A DNA stretch of 64,000 nt from Bacteroidales bacterium (GTDB taxonomy: Bacteria > Bacteroidota > Bacteroidia > Bacteroidales > P3), in NCBI GenBank assembly GCA_017480785.1, contig JAFURZ010000016.1:1-64000 (forward strand). The letters are read 5' to 3'. Shown piece after piece: positions 57,965 to 64,000 of the stretch (its first letter is position 1; the number at the start of each line of letters is the position of its first letter). The position numbers and the translations under genes were made by a program. The notes under the pieces are model-generated. The model was not told where the DNA came from. It saw nothing but the letters and a program-made list of their open reading frames with translations, and made no database searches.

Positions 57965-58151
57965 ATTTCCTGTGCAAGGCTTTTTTTACCTCGTCGAAAT
58001 ACTCATCTACCGTCATACGTCTGCTGACATTCTGCAATGTCGAGAGGATTCCGTCGTCACTGCTGGGAGAATACCCGTAAACAGCAGCATGCTCGGCAGC
58101 TGTCGGCAGGGCTTGTTCCTCTGTATTGTACGGTTTTGGTTTCTCTTTCAT
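57945..58151 (-). CDS. Antitoxin of the RelE/ParE module
   Basis: 68 residues from MKEKPKPYNTEEQALPTAAE (start at 58151). The first half contains AVYGYSPSSDDG and the end MTVDEYFDEVKKALHRKYED, a typical toxin-binding helix. No classical DNA-binding fold is evident to me. Located directly upstream of the toxin and overlapping it. Confidence 0.8.
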   Translation of the reverse strand: MKEKPKPYNTEEQALPTAAEHAAVYGYSPSSDDGILSTLQNVSRRMTVDEYFDEVKKALHRKYEDVQG

Positions 58152-58181
58152 TATATCATAATTATTATGTATTTCGCGGTG

Positions 58182-58209
58182 CAAAGATACACATTTTTTT
58201 CTATTGCAA
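58182..58209 (-). promoter_or_regulatory. Promoter of the toxin-antitoxin module
   Basis: TATCTTTG at -7 on the minus strand with TTG 17 bases upstream. The surrounding bases (CGCGGTGCAAAGATACACAT) recur exactly at 58689-58708 upstream of the nucleotidyltransferase gene. Confidence 0.65.
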
Positions 58210-58229
58210 CATAAAAATGACAAAAAAAA

Positions 58230-58325
58230 GAGCCGCGTAGCGGCGACAGATAATAGCCGTGGGCGCAAGCCCACGGAAAACAGTCACCCCGAACCCATGA
58301 GCCCCGGCGGGGCGACACATAATAG
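58230..58325. repeat. Family F palindromic block truncating the HEPN gene
   Basis: AGCCGCGTAGCGGCGACAGA, CCGTGGGCGCAAGCCCACGG and AGCCCCGGCGGGGCGACA units; related to 26236-26444. Its right end lies just before the stop of the broken HEPN frame. Confidence 0.8.
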
Positions 58326-58400
58326 CTATGGAGTTTCAATATGTTCGATGGCAGACATGATGTGTTCCAACCGCCCTCTGTCTCTAATAGGCTCTCTCAT
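58326..58400 (-). pseudogene. Truncated HEPN (DUF86-type) toxin gene
   Basis: A 24-codon frame starting 17 bases inside the nucleotidyltransferase gene: MREPIRDRGRLEHIMSAIEH then IETP and a stop. The first 18 residues closely resemble the N-terminus of HepT-like DUF86 proteins (MREP-RD-GRLEHI---I). The rest of the HEPN domain, including the RNase motif RxxxxxH, is missing, and a family F palindromic block occupies the position where it should continue. No remnant is seen downstream. Confidence 0.75.
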
Positions 58401-58686
58401 ATATCAGGTATTTATCTTGGTTCGCTGAACGTTCCGCAAAGGGCAGCAGTGTTCCCTCCTCGACCAGGTCCACCTTTCGACCAAGCCGTTTGGACAAATC
58501 ATTTATCATGTGCACATACTCCATCAACCCGATATCGGCATTGTTGTGGTCGAGGCTGACAAGTATGTCGACATCGCTGTCGTCACGTTGTTCGCCGCGG
58601 GCATAGGAGCCGAACAGCCAAGCCTTCACCACGGGTTGCGTGGCAAAGTAGTCGGCGATGATTTTTGATAGTTCTTGTGTACTCAT
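58384..58686 (-). CDS. Nucleotidyltransferase (MntA-like) antitoxin, orphan
   Basis: 100 residues from MSTQELSKIIADYF. The motif LFGSYARGEQRDDSDVDILV near 42-61 has the GSxxRGxxxxxSDxDL pattern of minimal nucleotidyltransferases (MNT), which in MNT/HEPN modules modify and inactivate the HEPN toxin. The HEPN partner overlaps the 3' end and is truncated (58326-58400). The start follows the family; a longer in-frame start has no support. Confidence 0.85.
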   Translation of the reverse strand: MSTQELSKIIADYFATQPVVKAWLFGSYARGEQRDDSDVDILVSLDHNNADIGLMEYVHMINDLSKRLGRKVDLVEEGTLLPFAERSANQDKYLIYERAY

Positions 58687-58757
58687 TTCGCGGTGCAAAG
58701 ATACACATTTTTTTTCAATTACGATACATAAAACAATAAAAAAAACAGACGGGAGAT

Positions 58758-58970
58758 TGGTAGCGTCTCTCCGAGACGCGGTACACACAGGAGCTCCCTC
58801 CACCCCACACTGCCGTGTGGGGTTATTGAGATTGAGTCTCTCCGAGACTCACGCTTCTACACGGATAAAGCAGGATAGCCTCGGAGAGGCTTTATCTCAA
58901 TAACCCCAGACAAGCAAAGAGCAGTCTGGGGTCTGAGAACGGGAGCACCGATGCGTCTCGGAGAGACGCG
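58758..58970. repeat. Family G nested palindromic block
   Basis: Outer arms GCGTCTCTCCGAGACGC / GCGTCTCGGAGAGACGC, then CCCCACACTGCCGTGTGGGG, TTATTGAGATTGAGTCTCTC and its inverted partner GAGGCTTTATCTCAATAACC. Shares the GTGTGGGGTTA piece with 18997-19085. Confidence 0.8.
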
Positions 58971-59170
58971 ACACTGAGGAACAACGTATATATTGCCCAA
59001 ATAATCTACTGTCCCAAACCAAGCCAAATCTTACTAGAGAAACGGTTGTAAAAGGGATGGTAAATAGTTGGTAAGGAGTTGGTAAAGAGTTGATACTTCT
59101 TAGACGTTGGTTGACAAGCAGTTGCGCAGGGGGTATTTTTGAGGTTTTTAGGGCGTTTTTTCAAAAAAAG

Positions 59171-59199
59171 AACGGGGACGCCCGAAAGGGGTCCCCGTT
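59171..59199 (-). terminator. Terminator of the nitroreductase gene
   Basis: Stem AACGGGGAC / GTCCCCGTT; on the minus strand followed by CTTTTTTT. Also ends the fab operon. Confidence 0.85.
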
Positions 59200-59224
59200 A
59201 CGGTAAACAGCTGTATGCCAGTGA

Positions 59225-60034
59225 CTAGAAGTCCCACATGCCGCTATCCTTGAGGAATTGCAGCAGGTCGCGGCTGACGCTCTCGTTCATCGCACGCGGA
59301 TAGCGTTTGGTAGTGAAGATTTCGCAGTAGTTGCGGGTGCCGTTCTCCTCGACCATCCGGCGGTTGAAGGGGTCGTCGTCGCGCACACGGTGGCTCTCGA
59401 TGAGCTCGTCGTCGGAGGGCACATGGTAGGTCTCGCGGTGCAGGATGGCGTCGGTGGCGAGTCGTTCGCTGCGGCGGGGCTCCTCGGCGGGGTGACCCAT
59501 GGCCAGGGCGATGACGGGCACCACCCCTTTGGGGCATTGCAGGAGGTCGGCTATCTGGCGCGTGTTGTAGTTGACGGTGCCGAGGTAGCAGAAGCCGAGG
59601 CCGCGGTCTTCGGCGGCGAGGCAGATGTTCTGTGCACAGAGCGACGCGTCGACCAGGGCCGAGGTGAACCAGAGGAGGTTGCCGTAGGGCTCGTCGCACT
59701 GGTTGAGGCGGCAGTAGTGGTGGTAGCGGGCCACGTCGACGCAGACGGTGAGCCACAGCGGGGCCGTGGCGCACTGGCCGAAGTGGAGCTTGCAGAGCTC
59801 GGAGCGCAGAGGCTCCTGCGTGGTGGCTATAACGCTGTATAGCTGCATGTTGCCCGTGTTGGAGGCACGGATGCCGCATGCGAGCATCTCCTGCAGCAGG
59901 GCTTCGTCGACGGCCTCGTCGGTGAAACGGCGCACCGAGCGGTGGGCCAGCATCAGGGGCCTCACCCCCGACCCCTCTCCTGCAAGGCGAGGGGAGCAGG
60001 TAGCGAGACCATCGTTTCTTTCGTTATTATCCAT
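59225..60034 (-). CDS. Nitroreductase family protein, N-terminus from a repeat
   Basis: 269 residues. Nitroreductase core: HRSVRRFTDEAVDEALLQEM, CGIRASNTGNMQLYSVI, SLCAQNICLAAEDRGLGFCY and VIALAMGHPAEEP (FMN-binding). FMN-dependent oxidoreductase of unknown substrate. Residues 1-26 (MDNNERND..., then SPRLAGEGSGVRP) are encoded by the interior and one arm of a family A inverted pair (59959-60097), so the start codon lies inside the mobile element; an ATG at codon 28 (59953) may be the ancestral start. Last gene of the fab operon, followed by a strong terminator. Confidence 0.85.
   Translation of the reverse strand: MDNNERNDGLATCSPRLAGEGSGVRPLMLAHRSVRRFTDEAVDEALLQEMLACGIRASNTGNMQLYSVIATTQEPLRSELCKLHFGQCATAPLWLTVCVDVARYHHYCRLNQCDEPYGNLLWFTSALVDASLCAQNICLAAEDRGLGFCYLGTVNYNTRQIADLLQCPKGVVPVIALAMGHPAEEPRRSERLATDAILHRETYHVPSDDELIESHRVRDDDPFNRRMVEENGTRNYCEIFTTKRYPRAMNESVSRDLLQFLKDSGMWDF
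59959..59996. repeat. Family A repeat, left arm, in the nitroreductase N-terminus
   Basis: CCTCACCCCCGACCCCTCTCCTGCAAGGCGAGGGG: a diverged core. Confidence 0.8.
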
Positions 60035-60056
60035 ACTACGTTATTTTTCCTATATG

Positions 60057-60097
60057 CTCCCCCTCTCCAATCGGAGAGGGGGCCGGGGGGGGAGGCT
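60057..60097. repeat. Family A repeat, right arm, abutting the fabG stop
   Basis: CTCCCCCTCTCCAATCGGAG core; its last bases are next to the fabG TAA. Forms an inverted pair with 59959-59996. Confidence 0.88.
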
Positions 60098-60840
60098 TAC
60101 AGCGACACCCCGCCGTCGATGCAGATGCACTGGCCGGTGATGTACTCGCTGAGGTCGCTGGCCAGGAAGAGCGAGGTGCGGGCGATGTCGAGGTCGGTGC
60201 CGGGGCGGCGCAGGGGTATCTCGGCGAGCCACTTCTCGCGGGCTTCCTTGGGCATGGCCTGGGTCATGGCCGACTCGATGAGGCCGGGGGCGATGGCGTT
60301 GCAGCGGATGCCGCGCGAGCCCAGCTCCTTGGCGAGGCTCTTGGTGAAGCCGATGATGCCGGCCTTGGAGGCGGAGTAGTTGCACTGGCCCGCGTTGCCG
60401 TTGACGCCCACCACCGACGAGGTGTTGATGATGGAGCCCGAGCGCTGCTTGAGCATCATGGGGGCGAAGGCCTTGCAGTAGTTGAAGACCGAGCGCAGGT
60501 TGACTTCGAGGACGAGGTCCCAGTCCTTGGGGCTCATGCGGAGCAGGAGGGTGTCGCGTGTGATGCCGGCGTTGTTGACGAGGGCGTCGAGGCGGCCATA
60601 CTCTTTCTGCACCTGCTCGGCCACCTTGACGGTCTCGTCATAGTCGGCGGCATTGCTGGCGATGAAGGAGCTGCGGGGGCTTACCTTCTGCAGTTCAGCG
60701 AGGAGTTCACGGCTGGCGTCGTTCTCCTGCAAATCGGTGAAAATCACGGTGGCACCGTGCTCGGCGAAGAGCTGGGCGGTGCGCTTGCCGATGCCGCGCG
60801 AGGCACCGGTGACGAGGGCTATTTTGTTTTCTAATAACAT
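60097..60840 (-). CDS. fabG: 3-oxoacyl-[acyl-carrier-protein] reductase
   Basis: 247 residues from MLLENKIALV. Short-chain dehydrogenase: TGASRGIGKRTAQLF (NADPH site), LVNNAGITRDTLLLRM, the catalytic set with SVVGVNGNAGQCNYSASKAG (Ser, Tyr, Lys), PGLIESAMTQAMP and CICIDGGVSL. Reduces 3-oxoacyl-ACP in type II fatty acid synthesis. Part of the fab operon. Family A repeats flank it on both sides: 60057-60097 and 60851-60885. An upstream ATG at 60846 is possible. Confidence 0.93.
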   Translation of the reverse strand: MLLENKIALVTGASRGIGKRTAQLFAEHGATVIFTDLQENDASRELLAELQKVSPRSSFIASNAADYDETVKVAEQVQKEYGRLDALVNNAGITRDTLLLRMSPKDWDLVLEVNLRSVFNYCKAFAPMMLKQRSGSIINTSSVVGVNGNAGQCNYSASKAGIIGFTKSLAKELGSRGIRCNAIAPGLIESAMTQAMPKEAREKWLAEIPLRRPGTDLDIARTSLFLASDLSEYITGQCICIDGGVSL

Positions 60841-60850
60841 AACCATAAGG

Positions 60851-60885
60851 GCCTCACCCCCTGCCCCTCTCCGATTGGAGAGGGG
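60851..60885. repeat. Family A repeat upstream of fabG
   Basis: Left orientation, CCTCACCCCCTGCCCCTCTCC core, 11 bases upstream of the fabG start. Confidence 0.88.
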
Positions 60886-60910
60886 TGTTGATCGAGGACT
60901 TTTTTAATTG

Positions 60911-61348
60911 TTAGTTAAGCCTCACCCCTTGCCCCTCTCCGACTGGAGAGGGGAGGAAATGAGTGTTTTGTTTATTCTCTTTTAATTTGTTTTTTATTTC
61001 TGTCATTACTGCTGATAAATCGTATTCAACATCCTCGTTGGAAAATCTCATAACCAAATAACCCATCTTTTCTATGTCAACACTTCTCATTTGGTCGTCT
61101 TGCCGCTGTTCCATGGTGTTGTGATATCCACCGTCAACCTCAATAACCAACCGTTTCTCTATACATACAAAGTCTGCAATATAGTCACCTATCGGATGTT
61201 GTCTTCTGAATTTACATCCAGTTTTACCGTTTCTCAACTCATCCCACAATAGCTGTTCTGCAACGGTCATGTTGTGTCGGTTAACCTTTGCATAGCCCTT
61301 CAGCACATCGTACCTATCGGGAGATGAGGTGGCGTACCATGATTCCAT
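60911..61348 (-). CDS. DUF559 domain protein (Vsr-like PD-(D/E)XK nuclease) enclosed by inverted repeats
   Basis: 145 residues: MTVAEQLLWDELRNGKTGCK, FRRQHPIGDYIADFVC, EKRLVIEVDGGYH then MGYLVMRFSNEDV. The pattern D-(18)-E-x-D is that of DUF559, which is related to the Vsr/very short patch repair endonucleases. It is inserted among fab genes with which it has no metabolic relation. The C-terminal residues (LPSPVGEGQGVRLN and stop) are encoded by the family A repeat at 60919-60956; the inverted partner is at 61363-61401, so the gene sits exactly where the short spacer of a composite family A element normally is. This suggests it is either the enzyme that moves such elements or a passenger. Confidence 0.85.
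   Translation of the reverse strand: MESWYATSSPDRYDVLKGYAKVNRHNMTVAEQLLWDELRNGKTGCKFRRQHPIGDYIADFVCIEKRLVIEVDGGYHNTMEQRQDDQMRSVDIEKMGYLVMRFSNEDVEYDLSAVMTEIKNKLKENKQNTHFLPSPVGEGQGVRLN
60919..60956. repeat. Family A repeat, arm at the 3' end of the DUF559 gene
   Basis: Left orientation; core CCCCTCTCCGACTGGAGAGG. Encodes the last residues of the DUF559 protein. Confidence 0.88.
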
Positions 61349-61362
61349 GTTGCGACAGCATT

Positions 61363-61401
61363 ACTCCCCTCTCCAATCGGAGAGGGGCCGGGGGTGAGGC
61401 T
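61363..61401. repeat. Family A repeat, arm between fabZ and the DUF559 gene
   Basis: Right orientation; CTCCCCTCTCCAATCGGAGA core; abuts the fabZ stop codon. Confidence 0.9.
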
Positions 61402-61826
61402 TACTTATTATCAATCAACGCAAACGTCAGTTCTCCTTGGCAGCAAGGTTTGCCATTGACGGTGGCTTTGGCGTCGACGAAGAATATCATGCCACGGCGG
61501 CTGGTGATGCGGGCACGTACCTCGATGGTGTCGCCGGGGCGCACCGGCTGGCGGAAACGCACGTTGTTGATGCCGCTGTAGAGCGGGGTGCGGCCGATGA
61601 GTTCGTCGCGCACCAGGATACAGCTCGACTGGGCCATGATTTCGCACTGGATGACTCCCGGCACCACGGGGTTGCCGGGGAAGTGGCCCTGGAGGAAGAA
61701 CTCGTCGCCTCGCACATGGTAGTGGGCGATGGCGGTGTCGCCTTCCATCGTCACGTCGTCGATGAGCAGCATCGGCTCACGATGCGGCAGGAAGGTCTTG
61801 ATTTCGTCTCTGTTCAACACGTTCAT
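61401..61826 (-). CDS. fabZ: 3-hydroxyacyl-[acyl-carrier-protein] dehydratase, FabZ type
   Basis: 141 residues from MNVLNRDEIKTFLPHREPML. Hotdog fold with PHREPMLLIDDV and the active-site helix GHFPGNPVVPGVIQCEIMAQ (catalytic His and Glu), then VRFRQPVRPGDTIEV. Dehydrates 3-hydroxyacyl-ACP. It lies between fabF and the DUF559 gene; the gaps on both sides are filled by family A repeats. The ATG at 61832 is the alternative. Confidence 0.92.
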   Translation of the reverse strand: MNVLNRDEIKTFLPHREPMLLIDDVTMEGDTAIAHYHVRGDEFFLQGHFPGNPVVPGVIQCEIMAQSSCILVRDELIGRTPLYSGINNVRFRQPVRPGDTIEVRARITSRRGMIFFVDAKATVNGKPCCQGELTFALIDNK

Positions 61827-61835
61827 AATCATTTG

Positions 61836-61872
61836 GCCTCACCCCCAGCCCCTCTCCGATTGGAGAGGGGAG
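61836..61872. repeat. Family A repeat, left arm, before fabZ
   Basis: CCTCACCCCCAGCCCCTCTCC core; inverted partner at 61932-61976. Confidence 0.88.
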
Positions 61873-61931
61873 TTGGTCGAGGGCTTTTTTTGGTTATTTA
61901 TTTCGTTTTAAATGCTCAATACTACAGCACT

Positions 61932-61976
61932 CCTCCCCTCCCTCTCCCATCGGAGAGGGGGCCGGGGGGTGAGGCT
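61932..61976. repeat. Family A repeat, right arm, after fabF
   Basis: CTCCCCTCCCTCTCCCATCGG core, 3 bases from the fabF stop. The pair spans 61836-61976, about 140 bases in a fab intergenic gap. Confidence 0.88.
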
Positions 61977-61979
61977 TTT

Positions 61980-63218
61980 TTATATCTTCCTCAGCGCCAC
62001 GCTGGCGTTGTTGCCGCCGAAGCCGAAGGTGTTGCTCAGGGCGATGTCGGCCTGCCACTGGCGGGCGGTGTGGGGCGTGTAGTCGAGGTCGCACTCGGGG
62101 TCGGGCTGGTCGAGGTGGATGGTGGGCGGGATGATGCCGTTCTGCAGCGCCAAGGCGCTGATGATGAGCTCGACAGCTCCCGTGGCACCCAGCATGTGGC
62201 CATGCATCGACTTGGTGCTGCTGATGACGGCACGACGGGCGCCCTCCTCGCCGAGGGTGGTCTTGATGGCGCGGGTCTCGCCCTTGTCGTTGAGGGGCGT
62301 GCCGGTGCCGTGGGCATTGATATAGAGGTGCTCGTCGGCCTGGAAGCCGGCCTCTTGCAGGGCCAGCGTCATAGCCTGGGCAGCACCACGGCCCTCGGGA
62401 TGCGGGGCGGTGTAGTGGTGGGCGTCGCAGGTGTTGCCGTAGCCGCATACCTCGGCATAGATTTTGGCACCACGACGCTTGGCAAGTTCCTCGCTCTCAA
62501 GGATAAGGATACCGCATCCCTCGCCCAGCACGAAGCCCTTGCGGCGGGCGTCGAAAGGCAGTGAGGCGGCCATGGGGTCCTCGGCCTGCGTGAGGGCTTT
62601 CATGTTGTTGAAGCCGCCGACGGCCATCTCGCAGATGGCAGCCTCGGTGCCGCCGGTGATGACGGCGTCGGCACGTCCCTCGCGGATGAGGCGGTAGGCC
62701 TCGCCGACGGAATGGGTACCGGTGGCGCAGGCTGTCACAACCGGGATGTTGGGGCCCTGGGCGTTGTAGGTGATGGCCACGTTGCCGCCGGCGATGTTCG
62801 ATATCATCTCCGGGATGAAGAGGGGCGAGATGCGGCGCAGACCATACTGGAGCTTGTTGGAGTGCTCGCGTTCAAAGGTCTTGATGCCGCCGATGCCGCT
62901 GCCGATGGCGGTGCCGAAACGGGTGGGATCGACATCCTCGCCGACACGCAGACCGCTGTCGGCCATGGCCTGGGCGGCAGCCGCCAGGGCGAAGAGGGCG
63001 AATCGGTCGTTGTGGCGTATCATGGTCTTGTCGATGCCGTAGTCCTCGGGGTTGAAGCCCTTCACCTCGGCGGCGATTTTGACGGGTAGGTTCTCGCGGT
63101 CAATCTGCTGAATATAGTCGATGCCGCAGACTCCGTTGATGACGCTGTCCCACAGCGCATTGATATTGTTTCCAAGTGGGGTTATGCAGCCCACGCCTGT
63201 TATGACTACTCTGTTCAT
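61980..63218 (-). CDS. fabF: 3-oxoacyl-[acyl-carrier-protein] synthase II
   Basis: 412 residues. KAS II: MNRVVITGVGCITPLGNNIN at the start, the catalytic Cys in VVTACATGTHS, His in INAHGTGTPLND and KSMHGHMLGATGA, and the terminal FGFGGNNASVALR. Condenses malonyl-ACP with acyl-ACP in elongation. It follows fabH by about 25 bases and precedes fabZ. Length and motifs are normal, and no insertion is seen inside. Confidence 0.95.
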   Translation of the reverse strand: MNRVVITGVGCITPLGNNINALWDSVINGVCGIDYIQQIDRENLPVKIAAEVKGFNPEDYGIDKTMIRHNDRFALFALAAAAQAMADSGLRVGEDVDPTRFGTAIGSGIGGIKTFEREHSNKLQYGLRRISPLFIPEMISNIAGGNVAITYNAQGPNIPVVTACATGTHSVGEAYRLIREGRADAVITGGTEAAICEMAVGGFNNMKALTQAEDPMAASLPFDARRKGFVLGEGCGILILESEELAKRRGAKIYAEVCGYGNTCDAHHYTAPHPEGRGAAQAMTLALQEAGFQADEHLYINAHGTGTPLNDKGETRAIKTTLGEEGARRAVISSTKSMHGHMLGATGAVELIISALALQNGIIPPTIHLDQPDPECDLDYTPHTARQWQADIALSNTFGFGGNNASVALRKI

Positions 63219-63244
63219 AGTATATTATATTATTGATTACATAA

Positions 63245-64000
63245 TTAATAACGAACCACGGCGGCACTGGTGACGAAACCAGCGCCGAACCCGTTGAATA
63301 CCATCAGGTCGCCACGCTTGACCTTGCCTTCACGGACTATCTCGTCGAGGAGGACGGGGATGCTGGCCGACGAGGTGTTTCCGCGACGCTGGATGTTGGT
63401 GTGGAAACGCTCCTCGGGCAGGTCGAAGCTCTGCTTGATGGCATCGACAATGCGGAGGTTGGCCTGGTGCAGGAGGTAGTGGTCGATGTCCTCGAGCTGG
63501 AGGCCTGCCTTGGCCACCACGTCCTTGATATCGCGCTGGGCCGAGGTCACCGCCATGCGGAACACCTCGCGGCCTTTCAGCTGCATAGCCATGTGGGTAT
63601 CAATGCCTTCACCCGTCTCGAAGGGGGTCGGCTCGCAGGGCAGGCGATAATAGATGACGTCGGGCATGGAGACGGAGGTCAGCTTGCTGGCCAGGTAGTT
63701 ATCGCCCTTGCCAAGGACCATGGCACCGGCTGCATCGCCGAAGAGGACACAGGTCTCGCGCTGCGTCCAGTCGACCATACGTGTCACCTCCTCGGCACAG
63801 ACGTAGAGGATGTGGTTGGCTCGGCCCGTCTGAAGGAAAGCGTCGCAGATGTCGAGGCCATAGACGAATCCGGCACAGGCCGAGTTGATATCCATGGTAG
63901 GACAGCCGGGGCCCTTGATTCCGAGGGCTCCCTGGACGAGGCTTGCCAGCGACGGCGTCACATATACGTTGCAGACATTGTGACAGATAATAAAGTCTAT
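63245..64000 (-). CDS. fabH: 3-oxoacyl-[acyl-carrier-protein] synthase III, partial
   Basis: 251 or more residues, open to the window edge (its 5' end is missing). Catalytic Cys in MDINSACAGFVYGL, His in HYLLHQANLRIVDA, Asn in RRGNTSSASIPVLL, and MVFNGFGAGFVTSAAVV near the end. Starts fatty acid synthesis with acetyl-CoA and malonyl-ACP. The GTG near 63961 is internal: the frame continues to base 64000 with FabH-like residues (IDFIICHNVCNVYVTPSLAS). First visible gene of the fab operon. Confidence 0.93.
   Translation of the reverse strand: MDFIICHNVCNVYVTPSLASLVQGALGIKGPGCPTMDINSACAGFVYGLDICDAFLQTGRANHILYVCAEEVTRMVDWTQRETCVLFGDAAGAMVLGKGDNYLASKLTSVSMPDVIYYRLPCEPTPFETGEGIDTHMAMQLKGREVFRMAVTSAQRDIKDVVAKAGLQLEDIDHYLLHQANLRIVDAIKQSFDLPEERFHTNIQRRGNTSSASIPVLLDEIVREGKVKRGDLMVFNGFGAGFVTSAAVVRY

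Larger units (their letters stand above)
58687..59224. other. Intergenic region with family G palindromes
   Basis: No gene. The gap holds a promoter box for the nucleotidyltransferase gene (58696-58703, TATCTTTG on minus), nested inverted repeats (58758-58970), an iteration of AGTTGGTAA (59069-59092) and the terminator of the nitroreductase gene (59171-59199). Confidence 0.6.

Overview
The window reads as chromosome of an uncultured-type Bacteroidales (Bacteroidota). The evidence is a partial 16S rRNA with Bacteroidota character, many promoters of the TTTG-N19-TAnnTTTG type, PorP/SprF and type IX secretion (T9SS) sorting domains, DUF6266, four-helix-bundle proteins, a GH92 mannosidase, an ElbB homologue, and long GC-rich genes separated by AT-rich gaps. 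I cannot name a genus.

Layout. 1-922: 5' part of a 16S gene on the minus strand, with leader and promoter to 1171. 1446-7624 (minus): outer-membrane barrel, YD-like lipoprotein, secreted coiled-coil protein, PurF-like protein. 8006-15019 (plus): DUF6266 protein, then a tight TamB / membrane-LytTR / phosphodiester-glycosidase operon. 15024-19665 (minus): small lipoprotein, GH92, ROK kinase, barrel. 20031-26211 (plus): tsaD, PorP and its OmpA-type partner, then an ECF sigma / anti-sigma-like / GIN-barrel operon. 26460-33046 is mostly minus: exonuclease, kdsA, four-helix bundle, DHODH-like, elbB, PLP gamma-family enzyme, with one TPR gene on plus. 33246-36353 (plus): WG-repeat protein, a second four-helix bundle, dihydroorotase. 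36408-57185 (minus): T9SS cargo, barrel, ADP-forming acyl-CoA synthetase, transglutaminase-like lipoprotein, acyl-CoA dehydrogenase with etfA and etfB, and two giant T9SS cargo proteins, one a subtilase with a dockerin-like module. 57656-58686: RelE/ParE module and a nucleotidyltransferase with a broken HEPN partner. 59225-64000 (minus): nitroreductase, fabG, DUF559 nuclease, fabZ, fabF and partial fabH, read in the order fabH to nitroreductase.

The striking property is a large load of short palindromic repeats of about ten families (A-J here). Many lie in frame inside conserved core genes (tsaD, etfB, pyrC, a transglutaminase, PorP, OmpA, a subtilase). Family A (about 38 bp, core CCCCTCTCC-GATTGG-AGAGGGG with a CCTCACCCC tail) has at least 15 copies, often as inverted pairs, and is free of stops in five of six frames. 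One inverted pair encloses a DUF559 (Vsr-like) nuclease gene in the middle of the fab operon, which makes that nuclease a candidate mobiliser. Other families provide start codons, stop codons or signal peptides, and one has expanded into six exact 105-bp tandem units in the subtilase propeptide region. This resembles in principle the Rickettsia palindromic elements that insert in coding genes, but here several unrelated families act in parallel.

Functional links: T9SS outer-membrane parts and their cargo are both present; ETF, acyl-CoA dehydrogenase and ADP-forming CoA ligase suggest acyl-CoA or amino-acid-derived energy metabolism; the fab block is a type II fatty acid synthesis operon; the sigma/anti-sigma/barrel set and the membrane LytTR protein are candidate envelope regulators. 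All functions are read from sequence and memory of families; no search was run.
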